Positions 8,382 through 16,142 of a DNA stretch of 61,393 bases are shown one piece after another. This DNA is from Pseudanabaena sp. (GTDB lineage Bacteria > Cyanobacteriota > Cyanobacteriia > Pseudanabaenales > Pseudanabaenaceae), in NCBI GenBank assembly GCA_003249015.1, contig QBLS01000024.1, positions 1 through 61,393 of the forward strand, written 5' to 3'. A program made the translations under genes and the position numbers. Numbering within the stretch: position 1 is the stretch's first letter; every line of letters starts with the position of its first letter. The notes beneath the pieces are model-generated. The model did not search any database. It was not told the DNA's origin and saw nothing but the letters and a program-made list of their open reading frames with translations.

Positions 8382-9091
8382 AGGGTCTGCACATTCTTTT
8401 TAATCTCTTGGCGAATTTTCAAAAGCTTCTTACCTAATTCTGTAACATCAAGATGCTGGGTCAAATCAACGGGATATCTTCCATATTCACTAGCCCGAAC
8501 TATGTCGCTAATATGCCCCAGCTTTGTCGAGATCAATTTTAAATCTCTCAAGTGCCTTAGCTCATCGCCAACCTTTTCAGGCACAAAGCAGTCGTAGTTA
8601 GTATGTATTTCTAAATGCTTATGGAGTTGATCAATCTTTTCGTAATCTTTTTCTGTAATCAGGAAGTTATACATAAAAGCCTGCATCTCTTCTAAATTTT
8701 TTTGTTGCTTTTCCAATTGTTCTAGCTGCTGCGATTGAATATCGTCAATCTGCCCCTTCTGCTTATTTACTTCCTGATCTAACTGCTCAAGCTTTTTAAA
8801 TTTGGCTGTGATCCCTCCCTCTTTAGAAACACCAAAGTCTTCCAACCGATTCAGCAAATTAGAGTTAAACAACAAAACGAGGGCAATCAGTGCCAAGTCG
8901 CTTGCTTCTAATTTTTTAGGTTGCTGTCCCTGTTTAAGAAACATGGGACTAATCAAGCTAAAAAACATGTAAGACATGGTGAGCAGAGAAACTATCTTAA
9001 CTCTCCAATTGCCAAGGCTTGCACCATCATTACTACTGGTGATCCTTGGACGATCGTCTAATTGATTTTTCTCAAATTCCCCAGTACTCAT
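8378..9091 (-). CDS. Membrane protein with coiled coil and C-terminal wHTH-like domain, function unknown
   Basis: About 237 residues. Two membrane segments lie near residues 32-52 and 64-80. A long glutamine-rich coiled coil (about 90-140, LEQLDQEVNKQKGQIDDIQS) follows. The C-terminal part contains FLITEKDYEKIDQLHKHLEI, ELRHLRDLKLISTK and LDVTELGKKLLKIR. That last pattern resembles a small winged-helix-like effector domain seen at the ends of cyanobacterial signalling or STAND-associated proteins; this is an inference from the pattern. I prefer the ATG at 9091, preceded by AGGTG, over an in-frame GTG six bases upstream. It is convergent with hisB. No enzyme motif is visible. Confidence 0.75.
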   Translation of the reverse strand: MSTGEFEKNQLDDRPRITSSNDGASLGNWRVKIVSLLTMSYMFFSLISPMFLKQGQQPKKLEASDLALIALVLLFNSNLLNRLEDFGVSKEGGITAKFKKLEQLDQEVNKQKGQIDDIQSQQLEQLEKQQKNLEEMQAFMYNFLITEKDYEKIDQLHKHLEIHTNYDCFVPEKVGDELRHLRDLKLISTKLGHISDIVRASEYGRYPVDLTQHLDVTELGKKLLKIRQEIKKNVQTL

Positions 9092-9116
9092 ATACACCTG
9101 ACTAATTACAAACTTT

Positions 9117-9171
9117 ACAAGCTCGCCGTTGGCGAGCTTGTATCTGAATAGTGCGGCAAAGCCGCGCTATC
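9117..9171. repeat. Two short palindromes upstream of gnd 3' end
   Basis: ACAAGCTCGCC and its complement form a hairpin at 9117-9141, and GCGGCAAAGCCGC forms another near 9154-9166. They separate the divergent start of the 9091 gene from the 3' end of gnd. Confidence 0.6.
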
Positions 9172-9179
9172 AAAAATTG

Positions 9180-10604
9180 TTACTTCATCCACTCAGTGTG
9201 GAAAAACTCACCTCTAGGCTTATCGGTGCGCTCATAAGTGTGAGCACCGAAATAGTCGCGTTGAGCTTGAGTCAAGTTCTGGGGCAAGCGATCGCGTCTG
9301 TAACTATCGAAATAGTCGAGAGATGCGCTAAAGGCTGGCACAGGGATACCCAACTGCGCGGCAGCAATTACCACCTTGCGCCAAGCTAACTCTTTGGTGA
9401 GAATGGTTTGCTTGAAGTCAGGATCGACTAGCAAGTTAGGCAAGCTGGGGTTGCGTTGAAAAGCTGCCTTGATCTTGTCAAGGAAAGCAGCCCGAATAAT
9501 ACAACCACCTTTCCAGATACGGGCAATCTCACCGAGATTTAGCTCATAGCCAAACTCGTTAGAGGCTGCTCCCAAAAGCGCCATCCCTTGGGCGTAAGAG
9601 CAAATCTTAGAGCAGTACAGCGCATCACGGACAGCATCAATAAATTCTTGGAGATCGCCTTCATATTTGCCAGATGTCGCAGTGGTCAAGACCTTAGAAG
9701 CTTCTACGCGCTCAGACTTGAACGAAGACATTACCCTCGCTGTCACCGCCGCGATCATCGTGGGGATCGGCACACCGAGATCAAAGGCACTTTGAACAGT
9801 CCATTTACCAGTTCCCTTTTGCCCCGCTGCGTCCATGATCTTGTTCACTAGTGCATCGCCAGTTTCATCATCGATCTTCGAGAAAATATCAGCGGTGATA
9901 TCGATCAAATAGGAATCAAGCTCTGAACTTTGCCATGCGGTAAAGACTTCATGGAGTTCGGCGGCAGTCAAACCCAAGCCATTGCTTAGCAAATCGTATG
10001 CTTCAGCGATCAACTGCATATCGCCATACTCAATGCCGTTATGCACCATTTTCACATAATGTCCCGCACCACCCTTACCGATGTAGGTGACACAAGCGCC
10101 GTCATCGACTTGAGCCGCAATTTTGGTGACGATTGGTTCAATTTCTGCATAGGCAGACTTTTGACCTCCAGGCATCATACTGGGACCATTAAGAGCTCCC
10201 TCTTCGCCACCACTTACGCCCATACCGATAAACTTGAGTCCGATCGCCTCAAGTGCAACGGTGCGGCGTTCAGTGTCGCCGTAAAGTGAGTTACCACCAT
10301 CGATGACAATATCGCCCTCTTCCAAGTAAGGCTTTAGTTCTTCAATCACCGCATCTACAGGTCCACCAGCTTTAACCATGATCAAAATTTTACGGGGACG
10401 CTCTAGGGAAGCGACAAAATCAGCGATCGTAAATGTGCCCTTAAAGTTTTTACCAGCCGCACGGGTAGCCAAAAATTTATCGGTCTTATCTCGACTACGG
10501 TTATACACACTCATCGAAAATCCGTTGCGCTCAATATTCAGAGCGAGGTTTTCACCCATTACCGCTAAGCCGATCAGTCCAAAATTTTGCTTGTCAGATG
10601 TCAT
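9180..10604 (-). CDS. gnd: 6-phosphogluconate dehydrogenase, decarboxylating
   Basis: About 474 residues. It oxidises 6-phosphogluconate to ribulose 5-phosphate and CO2 with NADP+, the third step of the oxidative pentose phosphate pathway, which is the main dark-respiration route in cyanobacteria. The N-terminal Rossmann motif is [20 protein letters not shown], followed by the NADP-recognising [12 protein letters not shown]. Substrate motifs include [38 protein letters not shown] and a C-terminal [13 protein letters not shown]. The frame is open 17 codons further upstream, but the ATG at 10604 has a good ribosome site (AGAGGA) and matches the family start [12 protein letters not shown]. It is a stand-alone gene with the long regulatory-looking gap 10605-11108 upstream. 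Confidence 0.97.
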   Translation of the reverse strand: MTSDKQNFGLIGLAVMGENLALNIERNGFSMSVYNRSRDKTDKFLATRAAGKNFKGTFTIADFVASLERPRKILIMVKAGGPVDAVIEELKPYLEEGDIVIDGGNSLYGDTERRTVALEAIGLKFIGMGVSGGEEGALNGPSMMPGGQKSAYAEIEPIVTKIAAQVDDGACVTYIGKGGAGHYVKMVHNGIEYGDMQLIAEAYDLLSNGLGLTAAELHEVFTAWQSSELDSYLIDITADIFSKIDDETGDALVNKIMDAAGQKGTGKWTVQSAFDLGVPIPTMIAAVTARVMSSFKSERVEASKVLTTATSGKYEGDLQEFIDAVRDALYCSKICSYAQGMALLGAASNEFGYELNLGEIARIWKGGCIIRAAFLDKIKAAFQRNPSLPNLLVDPDFKQTILTKELAWRKVVIAAAQLGIPVPAFSASLDYFDSYRRDRLPQNLTQAQRDYFGAHTYERTDKPRGEFFHTEWMK

Positions 10605-11108
10605 ACAATCCTCTATCTCCGTTAAATCACCAGCAAGTATGATGCTGCTATACAAACAAAAGTGCTTGTATTAGGGAACAACCGTATGTTAATGGCTGAC
10701 CTAGCGGGGATCGCAAATCCTTTGTAAATCCTTAAGATAGCTTTAGCCGTTGCTATCTAGGCAACGTATAACTAAACTTTCCTATAAGTTCAGGGAACAG
10801 GCAAAATTTAGGATTTACCATACTAGACACCTTGTAAATTTCGGATCTACTTCTATAGTCAGAAATATTAAGTTATTACGTTGGGTTAAGATCCTCACGG
10901 ATGCATCTGTAAAGTTATATTTAAGTTATATTTATATTCATATCAATACGATTGCAAATTGATAGACAGTCACCGAGGGGATTAGTTAGGCTACCTAGAT
11001 GTTTAATATTTTTTTGCGGAACTATATTTTAGGTAGAAGTCACATTTTTCTAACGTTTTCCTAGTAGGGTCTAGTCCGCATTAGACACCTTATTTTTTTG
11101 GAGTTCCT
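10605..11108. other. 504-bp spacer upstream of gnd and of the 11109 gene
   Basis: A divergent intergenic region with no credible gene and, unlike most spacers here, no long palindrome. It is AT-rich (TTAAGTTATATTTATAT near 10920-10937). It has one small stem just upstream of the plus-strand gene: GTCTA and TAGAC at 11069-11086. It presumably carries both promoters and a long 5' leader for the 11109 gene. I see no riboswitch that I can name. Confidence 0.5.
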
Positions 11109-12224
11109 ATGAGCAAAGTCAGTAAATCCAGTCTATCCGACGACTCAAGCAGCAAATCTTTAGCAAAATCTAATACATCCAAATCACCCGCTAAAGACTC
11201 ACCTAAATTAGAAGTTTTGAAGGTAATTGCTCCGAAGTCTACAGAGGATATTAAGGGAGAAGAACAAAATCTTGCCAAGCAAACTGACGAAGCACCTAGG
11301 TCAAGTGATAACTTACCTGCCATCAAGAAGAATAAGATACTGCCCACTAAAGTTTTAGATATTAAGAGTCCAGTTACAAATAGCGTCACTGCCCAAGGGG
11401 TAGATAAAAGATCCTTTTCAGAGGAAAAAAGTGAAGCTGAAAAGGTCTGTTTACAGCCGATTCCTGCCGCTACGGAGCCATTTCAATACAGGGCGATCGG
11501 TGTCGTGTGTGGCAAATACATACCAAAGGAAGATAACTTTTCTAAGGGATCGATACTAACTGCTGATGGCTCACAGGTTGATGCTGTTTTACTTGGGAAA
11601 ATTATCTCAATAGTGAAAAAAAGACTGCTGAGCGATCGCGACTATATGTGGGTTGTATATCCTCGCACAAATGACAAGGCGGGCAAACTACATGTACAGA
11701 TCGCAGGTGTTTGGGCTCCACAGGAACTGGGCAAATCCGATGTTCAGGGGGAGCCTGATATCCAAGATGGATACTTTTCGGTAAGAGGAGAGGTGTCGAG
11801 TCAGTCAGTACAAGATAATGCGGTCATTGTTAAAGTCAGACGCTCTGAGCAGAAATTTGACAAGCAAAAAGACAAGGTTGTCAAGGAATACAGCAAGTTT
11901 AAGGTGCGCCTAACAGGTATGTTACCTACTGATGCAGTGGGGCAGTTCTGGAGTGTCAATGTCCAGCGACAAGGTGATGTTTTGACCATCATTGATGGTG
12001 AGTTCATTGGTATCGTTCCCAATAAAGGCAAGCGTCACCAGCAGCCCAAGGGCAGATTTGGCGGCAACAAGTTTGCACCAAAGAAATTCAGCGATCGACC
12101 ATTCAAGCCTGCAGCTTCAGGAGAGAGTGGTGATGGTTCTGGTAATTTTTACCCGCCGCGCCCTAAAGCTGCCGAAAATCGTCCACCAGTGCCTCGTCCC
12201 GTGATCAAACGCAAAGATGTATAG
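11109..12224 (+). CDS. Conserved cyanobacterial protein with basic disordered tails
   Basis: 371 residues with a ribosome site GGAG at 11100-11103. The N-terminal ~110 residues are Ser/Lys/Asp-rich and look disordered. The folded core (about 120-305) contains YRAIGVVCGKYIPKEDNF, DAVLLGKIISIVKKRLL, WVVYPRTNDKAGKLHVQIAG and a second half with DGYFSVRGEVSSQ, FKVRLTGMLP and FWSVNVQRQGDVLTIIDGEF. These look like two beta-rich modules, possibly OB-like. The tail is basic and Gly/Pro-rich (KGKRHQQPKGRFGGNKFAPK), typical of nucleic-acid-binding proteins. The core resembles a family I recall as widespread in cyanobacteria with no assigned function. RNA or DNA binding is an inference from composition only. 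Confidence 0.8.
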   Translation: MSKVSKSSLSDDSSSKSLAKSNTSKSPAKDSPKLEVLKVIAPKSTEDIKGEEQNLAKQTDEAPRSSDNLPAIKKNKILPTKVLDIKSPVTNSVTAQGVDKRSFSEEKSEAEKVCLQPIPAATEPFQYRAIGVVCGKYIPKEDNFSKGSILTADGSQVDAVLLGKIISIVKKRLLSDRDYMWVVYPRTNDKAGKLHVQIAGVWAPQELGKSDVQGEPDIQDGYFSVRGEVSSQSVQDNAVIVKVRRSEQKFDKQKDKVVKEYSKFKVRLTGMLPTDAVGQFWSVNVQRQGDVLTIIDGEFIGIVPNKGKRHQQPKGRFGGNKFAPKKFSDRPFKPAASGESGDGSGNFYPPRPKAAENRPPVPRPVIKRKDV

Positions 12225-12245
12225 AACCCTTAAATGGGTGTTGAG

Positions 12246-12288
12246 ATAACAAACAAAGGCGATGCAAAGCATCGCCTTTGTTTGTTAT
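12246..12288. terminator. Bidirectional terminator hairpin between convergent genes
   Basis: Arms ATAACAAACAAAGGCGATG and the exact complement, with loop CAAAG, span the gap between the 11109 gene (plus) and the 12290 gene (minus). Terminal A- and T-rich sequence on both sides suits termination in both directions. Confidence 0.8.
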
Positions 12289-12289
12289 T

Positions 12290-12799
12290 TCATGGTTGTA
12301 AAACCATGCTCCATTCCTTATTTTGGTTGTCCCAAAAGGGAGCGTCAGTCTCGCCCACAATGTTGGGTCCCCAGTAGGTTCGTGAACCATCTGTAGCAAA
12401 GGCAAAAATCACATCACCCTTGCCAATCACAACTTTGTAGTTTGGCAAAGATAGCAGTAAGCCCTCTTTGCCGCCTTCATTTGGCGCAAAGTCCCAATTG
12501 AGCGGTTCGATCGCCTGCCAAGCGTTTTGAGAACTAATTCTTGAGAACAAAACAATCCGAACCGCGCGATCGCTACGATTACCAACTCTCAAGCTGCCAA
12601 TATTTTCACCATCATTGAGGTTTGGGCGTGTAAAAGTCGCTGGTAGAGGGGGGATAATCACTTTCGCTGCCTCAGAATTATCAGAAATTTCTCGGCTTGG
12701 ACTTGGTGATAATTTTTGCCATAGGGATACACCTGTTAAGGAAATAACCATTCCCAAACACATCGAGTAAGCATATTTGATATCAAGACTTGGTATCAC
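12290..12799 (-). CDS. Hypothetical protein with N-terminal membrane anchor
   Basis: 169 residues, not recognised. Residues about 10-28 form a hydrophobic anchor or uncleaved signal (YSMCLGMVISLTGVSLW). A short Ser/Pro linker follows, then a compact beta-rich domain with IGSLRVGNRSDRAVRIVLFS, WDFAPNEGGKEGLLLSLP, VVIGKGDVIFAFATDGSRTYWGP and a C-terminal MVLQP. The aspartate, glycine and tryptophan pattern suggests an extracytoplasmic beta-sandwich, but no catalytic motif is visible. It stands alone and is convergent with the 11109 gene. The upstream spacer holds repeats. Confidence 0.75.
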   Translation of the reverse strand: MIPSLDIKYAYSMCLGMVISLTGVSLWQKLSPSPSREISDNSEAAKVIIPPLPATFTRPNLNDGENIGSLRVGNRSDRAVRIVLFSRISSQNAWQAIEPLNWDFAPNEGGKEGLLLSLPNYKVVIGKGDVIFAFATDGSRTYWGPNIVGETDAPFWDNQNKEWSMVLQP

Positions 12800-12904
12800 A
12801 GAATTTAGGTTTTAATGCTTACCCTATATTCTAAATCCTGCTCGTTAATCACTCGAAGTTATATCTAGATCTTTTAACACTAGAAAATTTTTATGCAAAT
12901 TTAT

Positions 12905-13066
12905 GAAAGGGCAACAATACTTTTGTGAATTGAAAACCTAACCCAATCAAGGGTTGCCTAACTAAAAAATGAGTGGCAGCGCGGTGCGCCGCCACTCATT
13001 TTCATTTTCGCAATAGACGTAAATATCTTTAAAAAGCGGCGCGAAGCGCCGCTTTTTAAAGATATT
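12905..13066. repeat. Cluster of interspersed palindromes (partial B, G-like, and one further hairpin)
   Basis: 12905-12961 is a partial family B element (ATACTTTTGTGAATTGAAAA then AACCCAATCAAGGGTT). 12968-13004 is a G-like hairpin with arms AAAATGAGTGGC. 13022-13066 is a near-perfect hairpin with arms AATATCTTTAAAAAGCGGCG capped by GCGAAGC. A partial family D end (AAGCGCAAAGCGCTGTATTA) follows at 13098-13118 and contains the TAA stop of the Rieske gene. Confidence 0.75.
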
Positions 13067-13115
13067 GTTTACTTTGAGTAGTACCAAGGGATTTTGGAAA
13101 GCGCAAAGCGCTGTA

Positions 13116-13565
13116 TTACACGCTAACTAAAACTTGCCCATTCTCAATCTTGGCGGCATATTTGGGTAGAGGAGTACTTGTAGGGCCTCCCTTGACCGCA
13201 CCACTAGCTGAAAACTTGGCATCATGACAGGGACATACATATTCCTTGTTAGCAGCCTTCCATTCGACAGTACAGCCTTTGTGAGTGCAGGTGGGATTGA
13301 CAGCGACGACCTTAGACGCATCCTGAGGGTCACGGACTACGGCAACTTTCTTGTCATCTGACAATAAACTGCCATTCTTATCAAGCTGAGCAACCGCACC
13401 AATCAGTTTAAAGCCACCACTTGGCGCAGCAGCAACACTTTCGGGAGCAGCAGGAGCACTAGCGTTTGGAGTCGCCTCGCTACATCCAACTAATGAAGAT
13501 GGTAATAGGGTCGCGAGCCATCCCAAGCCAAACCAAGAAATTAACTTACGGCGATTCAGATTCAT
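13116..13565 (-). CDS. Stand-alone Rieske [2Fe-2S] protein, Tat-type lipoprotein signal
   Basis: 149 residues. The N-terminus combines a twin-arginine motif (NRRKLISWFGLG) with a lipobox ending LVGC at C28, so export folded by Tat and anchoring as a lipoprotein is likely. An Ala/Pro/Ser linker follows. The Rieske cluster ligands are C93 and H95 in CTHKGC, and C111 and H114 in CPCHDAKF; C98 and C113 can form the usual disulfide. The C-terminus GGPTSTPLPKYAAKIENGQV is the standard proline-loop end. It is shorter than PetC of cytochrome b6f (about 180) and is not next to petA. It is therefore probably an accessory Rieske electron carrier at the membrane; the partner is unknown. Confidence 0.9.
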   Translation of the reverse strand: MNLNRRKLISWFGLGWLATLLPSSLVGCSEATPNASAPAAPESVAAAPSGGFKLIGAVAQLDKNGSLLSDDKKVAVVRDPQDASKVVAVNPTCTHKGCTVEWKAANKEYVCPCHDAKFSASGAVKGGPTSTPLPKYAAKIENGQVLVSV

Positions 13566-13789
13566 CGTTCTCTCTGCGTTGATTTAAGATATTGCATTAA
13601 ATATCCATTTGGATACTCTTAAATAATCTTATCTTGCTCTTTCATCGGATTGGGTCATGCATGATCATGAAATAAACAAATGTCTGACTTGCTTTTCTGC
13701 CAAGAATTTAGTGGTACAAGATTGGGCAACTCATTAATAAACACTAAGTTTTGAGGTTTCAGCACCAAAGTTACGGAAAACTCAAAAAA

Positions 13790-13862
13790 TGGAGAATAGG
13801 AGGCTCGAACCCCTGACCTCTGCGGTGCGATCGCAGCACTCTACCAACTGAGCTAATTCCCC
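13790..13862 (-). tRNA. tRNA-Ala (anticodon CGC)
   Basis: A 73-nt cloverleaf folds completely. The acceptor arms are GGGGAAT and ATTCTCC with the alanine identity pair G3-U70. D stem GCTC/GAGT, anticodon stem CTGCG/CGCAG and T stem AGGGG/CTCCT with loop TTCGAGC all pair. The seven-base anticodon loop ATCGCAC gives anticodon CGC, reading GCG codons. CCA is not encoded. A run of six T residues follows the 3' end. The anticodon arm contains a HIP1 octamer (13827-13834). Confidence 0.96.
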
Positions 13863-13888
13863 TGTTGGGCAAAGATTTTAACATATAT

Positions 13889-13925
13889 GTAAGGGTAGGA
13901 GACACAAAGCGCCGCCTACCCTTAC
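13889..13925. terminator. Hairpin between tRNA-Ala and the 13956 gene
   Basis: Arms GTAAGGGTAGG and CCTACCCTTAC with an internal AAAGCGCCG loop, 30 bases beyond the stop codon of the minus-strand gene at 13956. It probably terminates that gene before the tRNA promoter region. Confidence 0.65.
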
Positions 13926-13955
13926 GTAGTTATGGAATTTTTTTCTAAGAAAGCC

Positions 13956-14468
13956 TTACTTTGCTATATCTTCATTAACTGTTGATATGGGCAGAATAGA
14001 TTCCCTCTGTAAAAGAAAGTTACTTAATAGGAAACGGCTTATCTTTTGTTCGTAGCCAGATCCGTCAGGGAATTCGACCATTAAGACAGGATTTTGGATA
14101 GTTTTAGATGGAATTTGCAGTAGATAAACATAGTCGCCATTATAAAACTCAAAATAATTGCCTTGATCGGGGTTATAAGTTCTTGCTGTGAGTGTTACTC
14201 CTGGTGTGCCATTTTTGTTAACACTGCGGTAATGGCGTGGTCGAGAAGCATCTTTTATATCACCACAGATATAGAGCGCGTAATCTTTGGTCTCGGCATA
14301 TGCCAAAATCCCTCCAGTATTTTGGCAAGTGTTGTCACCGACTAACTCATCAGTCAAGCCTGTAACCAAACCCTTGATATTTTCCTGTGCATTAACAGGC
14401 TTTACTAAAGATGTGCTTAGAGTTACCACTAACAAAACATAGTAAATGGCGGACTTAATTAGTTTCAT
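13956..14468 (-). CDS. Secreted hypothetical protein
   Basis: 170 residues with a clear Sec signal peptide: basic MKLIKSAIYY, a hydrophobic core, and the cleavage-like site KPVNA-QE near residue 27. The mature part contains GGILAYAETKDYALYICGDI, RHYRSVNKNGTPGVTLTART, YFEFYNGDYVYLLQIPS and a Lys-rich end. It has two cysteines (in DNTCQNTG and LYICGD) that could form a disulfide outside the cytoplasm. Aromatic and beta-prone content suggests a small beta-sandwich. I do not recognise the family. It is single, with a terminator hairpin downstream and repeats upstream. Confidence 0.75.
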   Translation of the reverse strand: MKLIKSAIYYVLLVVTLSTSLVKPVNAQENIKGLVTGLTDELVGDNTCQNTGGILAYAETKDYALYICGDIKDASRPRHYRSVNKNGTPGVTLTARTYNPDQGNYFEFYNGDYVYLLQIPSKTIQNPVLMVEFPDGSGYEQKISRFLLSNFLLQRESILPISTVNEDIAK

Positions 14469-14608
14469 CGCAAGACCTCATACTTTTTTGATCGCAATAT
14501 GTACGCCCAAAAAACAACCATATGAAGCGTAACAATGCTGAAAACTTTTGTAATCAGCTACTTTGCTTAAAAATTAAAGTTGGTAGTCCATACAAATTTT
14601 GGCGTTGT

Positions 14609-14701
14609 AAACAAAGAAATGGCGTAGCTATTTCTTTGTTTGAAAACCCTTACTGAGTTCGGTTTTGAATTCACAAAAGTGTAGTCACACTTTTGTGAAT
14701 T
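14609..14701. repeat. Interspersed three-hairpin element, family B, copy 1
   Basis: In order: hairpin AAACAAAGAAATGGC with complement (14609-14641); the imperfect inverted repeat AAAACCCTTACTGAGTTCGG; then ATTCACAAAAGTGT with ACACTTTTGTGAAT (14669-14700). The same three modules recur at 16143, 21397, 25560 and 43481. Its end overlaps a spurious upstream extension of the prenyltransferase frame. Confidence 0.85.
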
Positions 14702-14765
14702 GCTATTATGCTTTAAGCAAAACTTGCTTTGCTATATTAAAACTAGACCAGTAGTTCAAGGCAAT

Positions 14766-15665
14766 ATGACCTCAAGCCCATTAAATCAAGAAGAATCGAC
14801 CTTCTGGAAAGTCATTCGATTACTGCGTTGGCACAAACCAGCAGGACGCTTAATTCTTATGCTGCCTGCTCTCTGGGCAACTGTCGCCGCCTCTAAAGTA
14901 CACCAGCAAATGCCCCCCTTAGATCTATTAATCGTAGTCATTTTGGGCAGTTTGGCAACCAGTGCCGCAGGCTGCGTCATTAACGATCTTTGGGATCGTG
15001 ATATTGATCCATTGGTAGAACGTACTAAAAACCGTCCTTTGGCAGAGCGATCGCTATCGCTTCAAGTCGGAGTAGGTATTTTACTAGTCTCAGGTTTATG
15101 TGCTTTTTTACTGTCCACATATCTGACTCCCCTTAGCTTTGGGCTTTGTTTCGCTGCTGTCCCTGTAATCATTATTTACCCCAGTTGCAAGCGTTTTTTC
15201 CCAGTTCCCCAATTAGTTTTATCGATCGCTTGGGGTTTTGCAGTACTAATTCCATGGAGTGCAGTTACGGGCGGACTGGATCGCTATGTTTGGGAGCTTT
15301 GGGTTGCAGTGGTTGCTTGGACAATGGGTTTTGATACGGTATACGCGATGAGCGATCGCGAAGATGATCAGAAAGTTGGAGTTAACTCGAGCGCATTATT
15401 TTTTGGCAAGTATGTAACGTATGCGATCGCCGCATTTTTTGCGATCGCCTGTGGAGGTTTGATTTTATTGGGCTGGGATCTACAGCTTGGATATGTTTAT
15501 TACACGGCTTGCTTGATATCCGCGCTGCTTTGGACATGGCAGTGCAACAGATTAACTCAAGTTGAAATTCCTGATAAACTATATCAACAGACATTTAGTC
15601 AAAATGTTTGGATCGGTTTTATTGTGTTATTGGGGATGTTGCCATCAGTGATTGGGGTCGTCTAG
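14766..15665 (+). CDS. plqA: UbiA-family prenyltransferase, probable 4-hydroxybenzoate solanesyltransferase
   Basis: About 299 residues, integral membrane. The first Asp-rich, Mg-diphosphate-binding motif is NDLWDRDIDPLVERTKNRPL; the second is DTVYAMSDREDD, both typical of UbiA enzymes. Seven to nine hydrophobic helices cover the rest. Cyanobacterial proteins with this exact first motif transfer a solanesyl chain to 4-hydroxybenzoate, an early step of plastoquinone synthesis. The frame is open from 14700, but its first 22 codons overlap a family B repeat; the ATG at 14766 has AAGG eight bases upstream and fits the family start. CP12 follows 125 bp downstream, probably as a separate unit. Confidence 0.9.
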   Translation: MTSSPLNQEESTFWKVIRLLRWHKPAGRLILMLPALWATVAASKVHQQMPPLDLLIVVILGSLATSAAGCVINDLWDRDIDPLVERTKNRPLAERSLSLQVGVGILLVSGLCAFLLSTYLTPLSFGLCFAAVPVIIIYPSCKRFFPVPQLVLSIAWGFAVLIPWSAVTGGLDRYVWELWVAVVAWTMGFDTVYAMSDREDDQKVGVNSSALFFGKYVTYAIAAFFAIACGGLILLGWDLQLGYVYYTACLISALLWTWQCNRLTQVEIPDKLYQQTFSQNVWIGFIVLLGMLPSVIGVV

Positions 15666-15789
15666 TTAGTCAGGGCTAATCGTTCCTTAATTTTCCATAA
15701 AAGAATGCAATATCGTCCTACTTCTGACGCATGATGGCTAAATCCATTCAGTCTGCTAGTATCTAAACTACCAATAGTGAATAAAATAC

Positions 15790-16011
15790 ATGAGTAATAT
15801 TAAAGAGAAGATCCAAGAAGAATTAAAGCAAGCGAGAGTAACTTGTGAAATCAGTGGTGATGGATCTAAGGAATGTGTAGAAGCTTGGGATCATCTAGAA
15901 GAGTTAGAAGCTGAAGCATCAAATCAAAAGCCAGAAAAGCAGAAGAATTCTCTAGAAGTATATTGCGATGACAATCCTGATGCTGCGGAGTGCCGTCTTT
16001 ACGAAGACTAA
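15790..16011 (+). CDS. cp12: CP12, redox-regulated Calvin-cycle linker protein
   Basis: 73-residue intrinsically disordered protein. The hallmark core AWDHLEELEAEASNQ (about 32-46) and both redox cysteine pairs are present: C19 with C29, and C59 with C68 in YCDDNPDAAECRLYED. In the dark the disulfide form bridges glyceraldehyde-3-phosphate dehydrogenase and phosphoribulokinase in an inactive complex; thioredoxin reduction in light releases them. Length and composition are canonical. The gene is monocistronic, with its own terminator at 16045. A second role at cystathionine-beta-synthase domains occurs only in fusion forms and does not apply here. Confidence 0.97.
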   Translation: MSNIKEKIQEELKQARVTCEISGDGSKECVEAWDHLEELEAEASNQKPEKQKNSLEVYCDDNPDAAECRLYED

Positions 16012-16044
16012 GCTCTAACCGAGGTAAGAGCTTCGCCATAAAGA

Positions 16045-16102
16045 AAAGAACAGATTGTTAATAGCGCGGCAAAGACGTGCTCTCGACAATCTGTTCTTTT
16101 TT
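16045..16102 (+). terminator. Terminator of cp12
   Basis: Stem AAAAGAACAGATTGT pairs with ACAATCTGTTCTTTT around a GCGCGGCAAAGACGTGC apical region, ending in six T residues, 33 bases after the cp12 stop. Confidence 0.85.
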
Positions 16103-16142
16103 GTATCAAAAGTAATTTTTTATTTTTTTGAGAACCATACTA

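Noticed and set aside
10750-10962. 70-codon open frame in the gnd upstream spacer
   Set aside because: No ribosome site, unusual composition (Tyr/Ile-rich end), and AT-rich promoter-like sequence; no similarity to anything I know.
15666-15789. Small photosystem peptide gene between the prenyltransferase and cp12
   Set aside because: No short frame with a membrane helix and ribosome site is present in the 124-bp gap.
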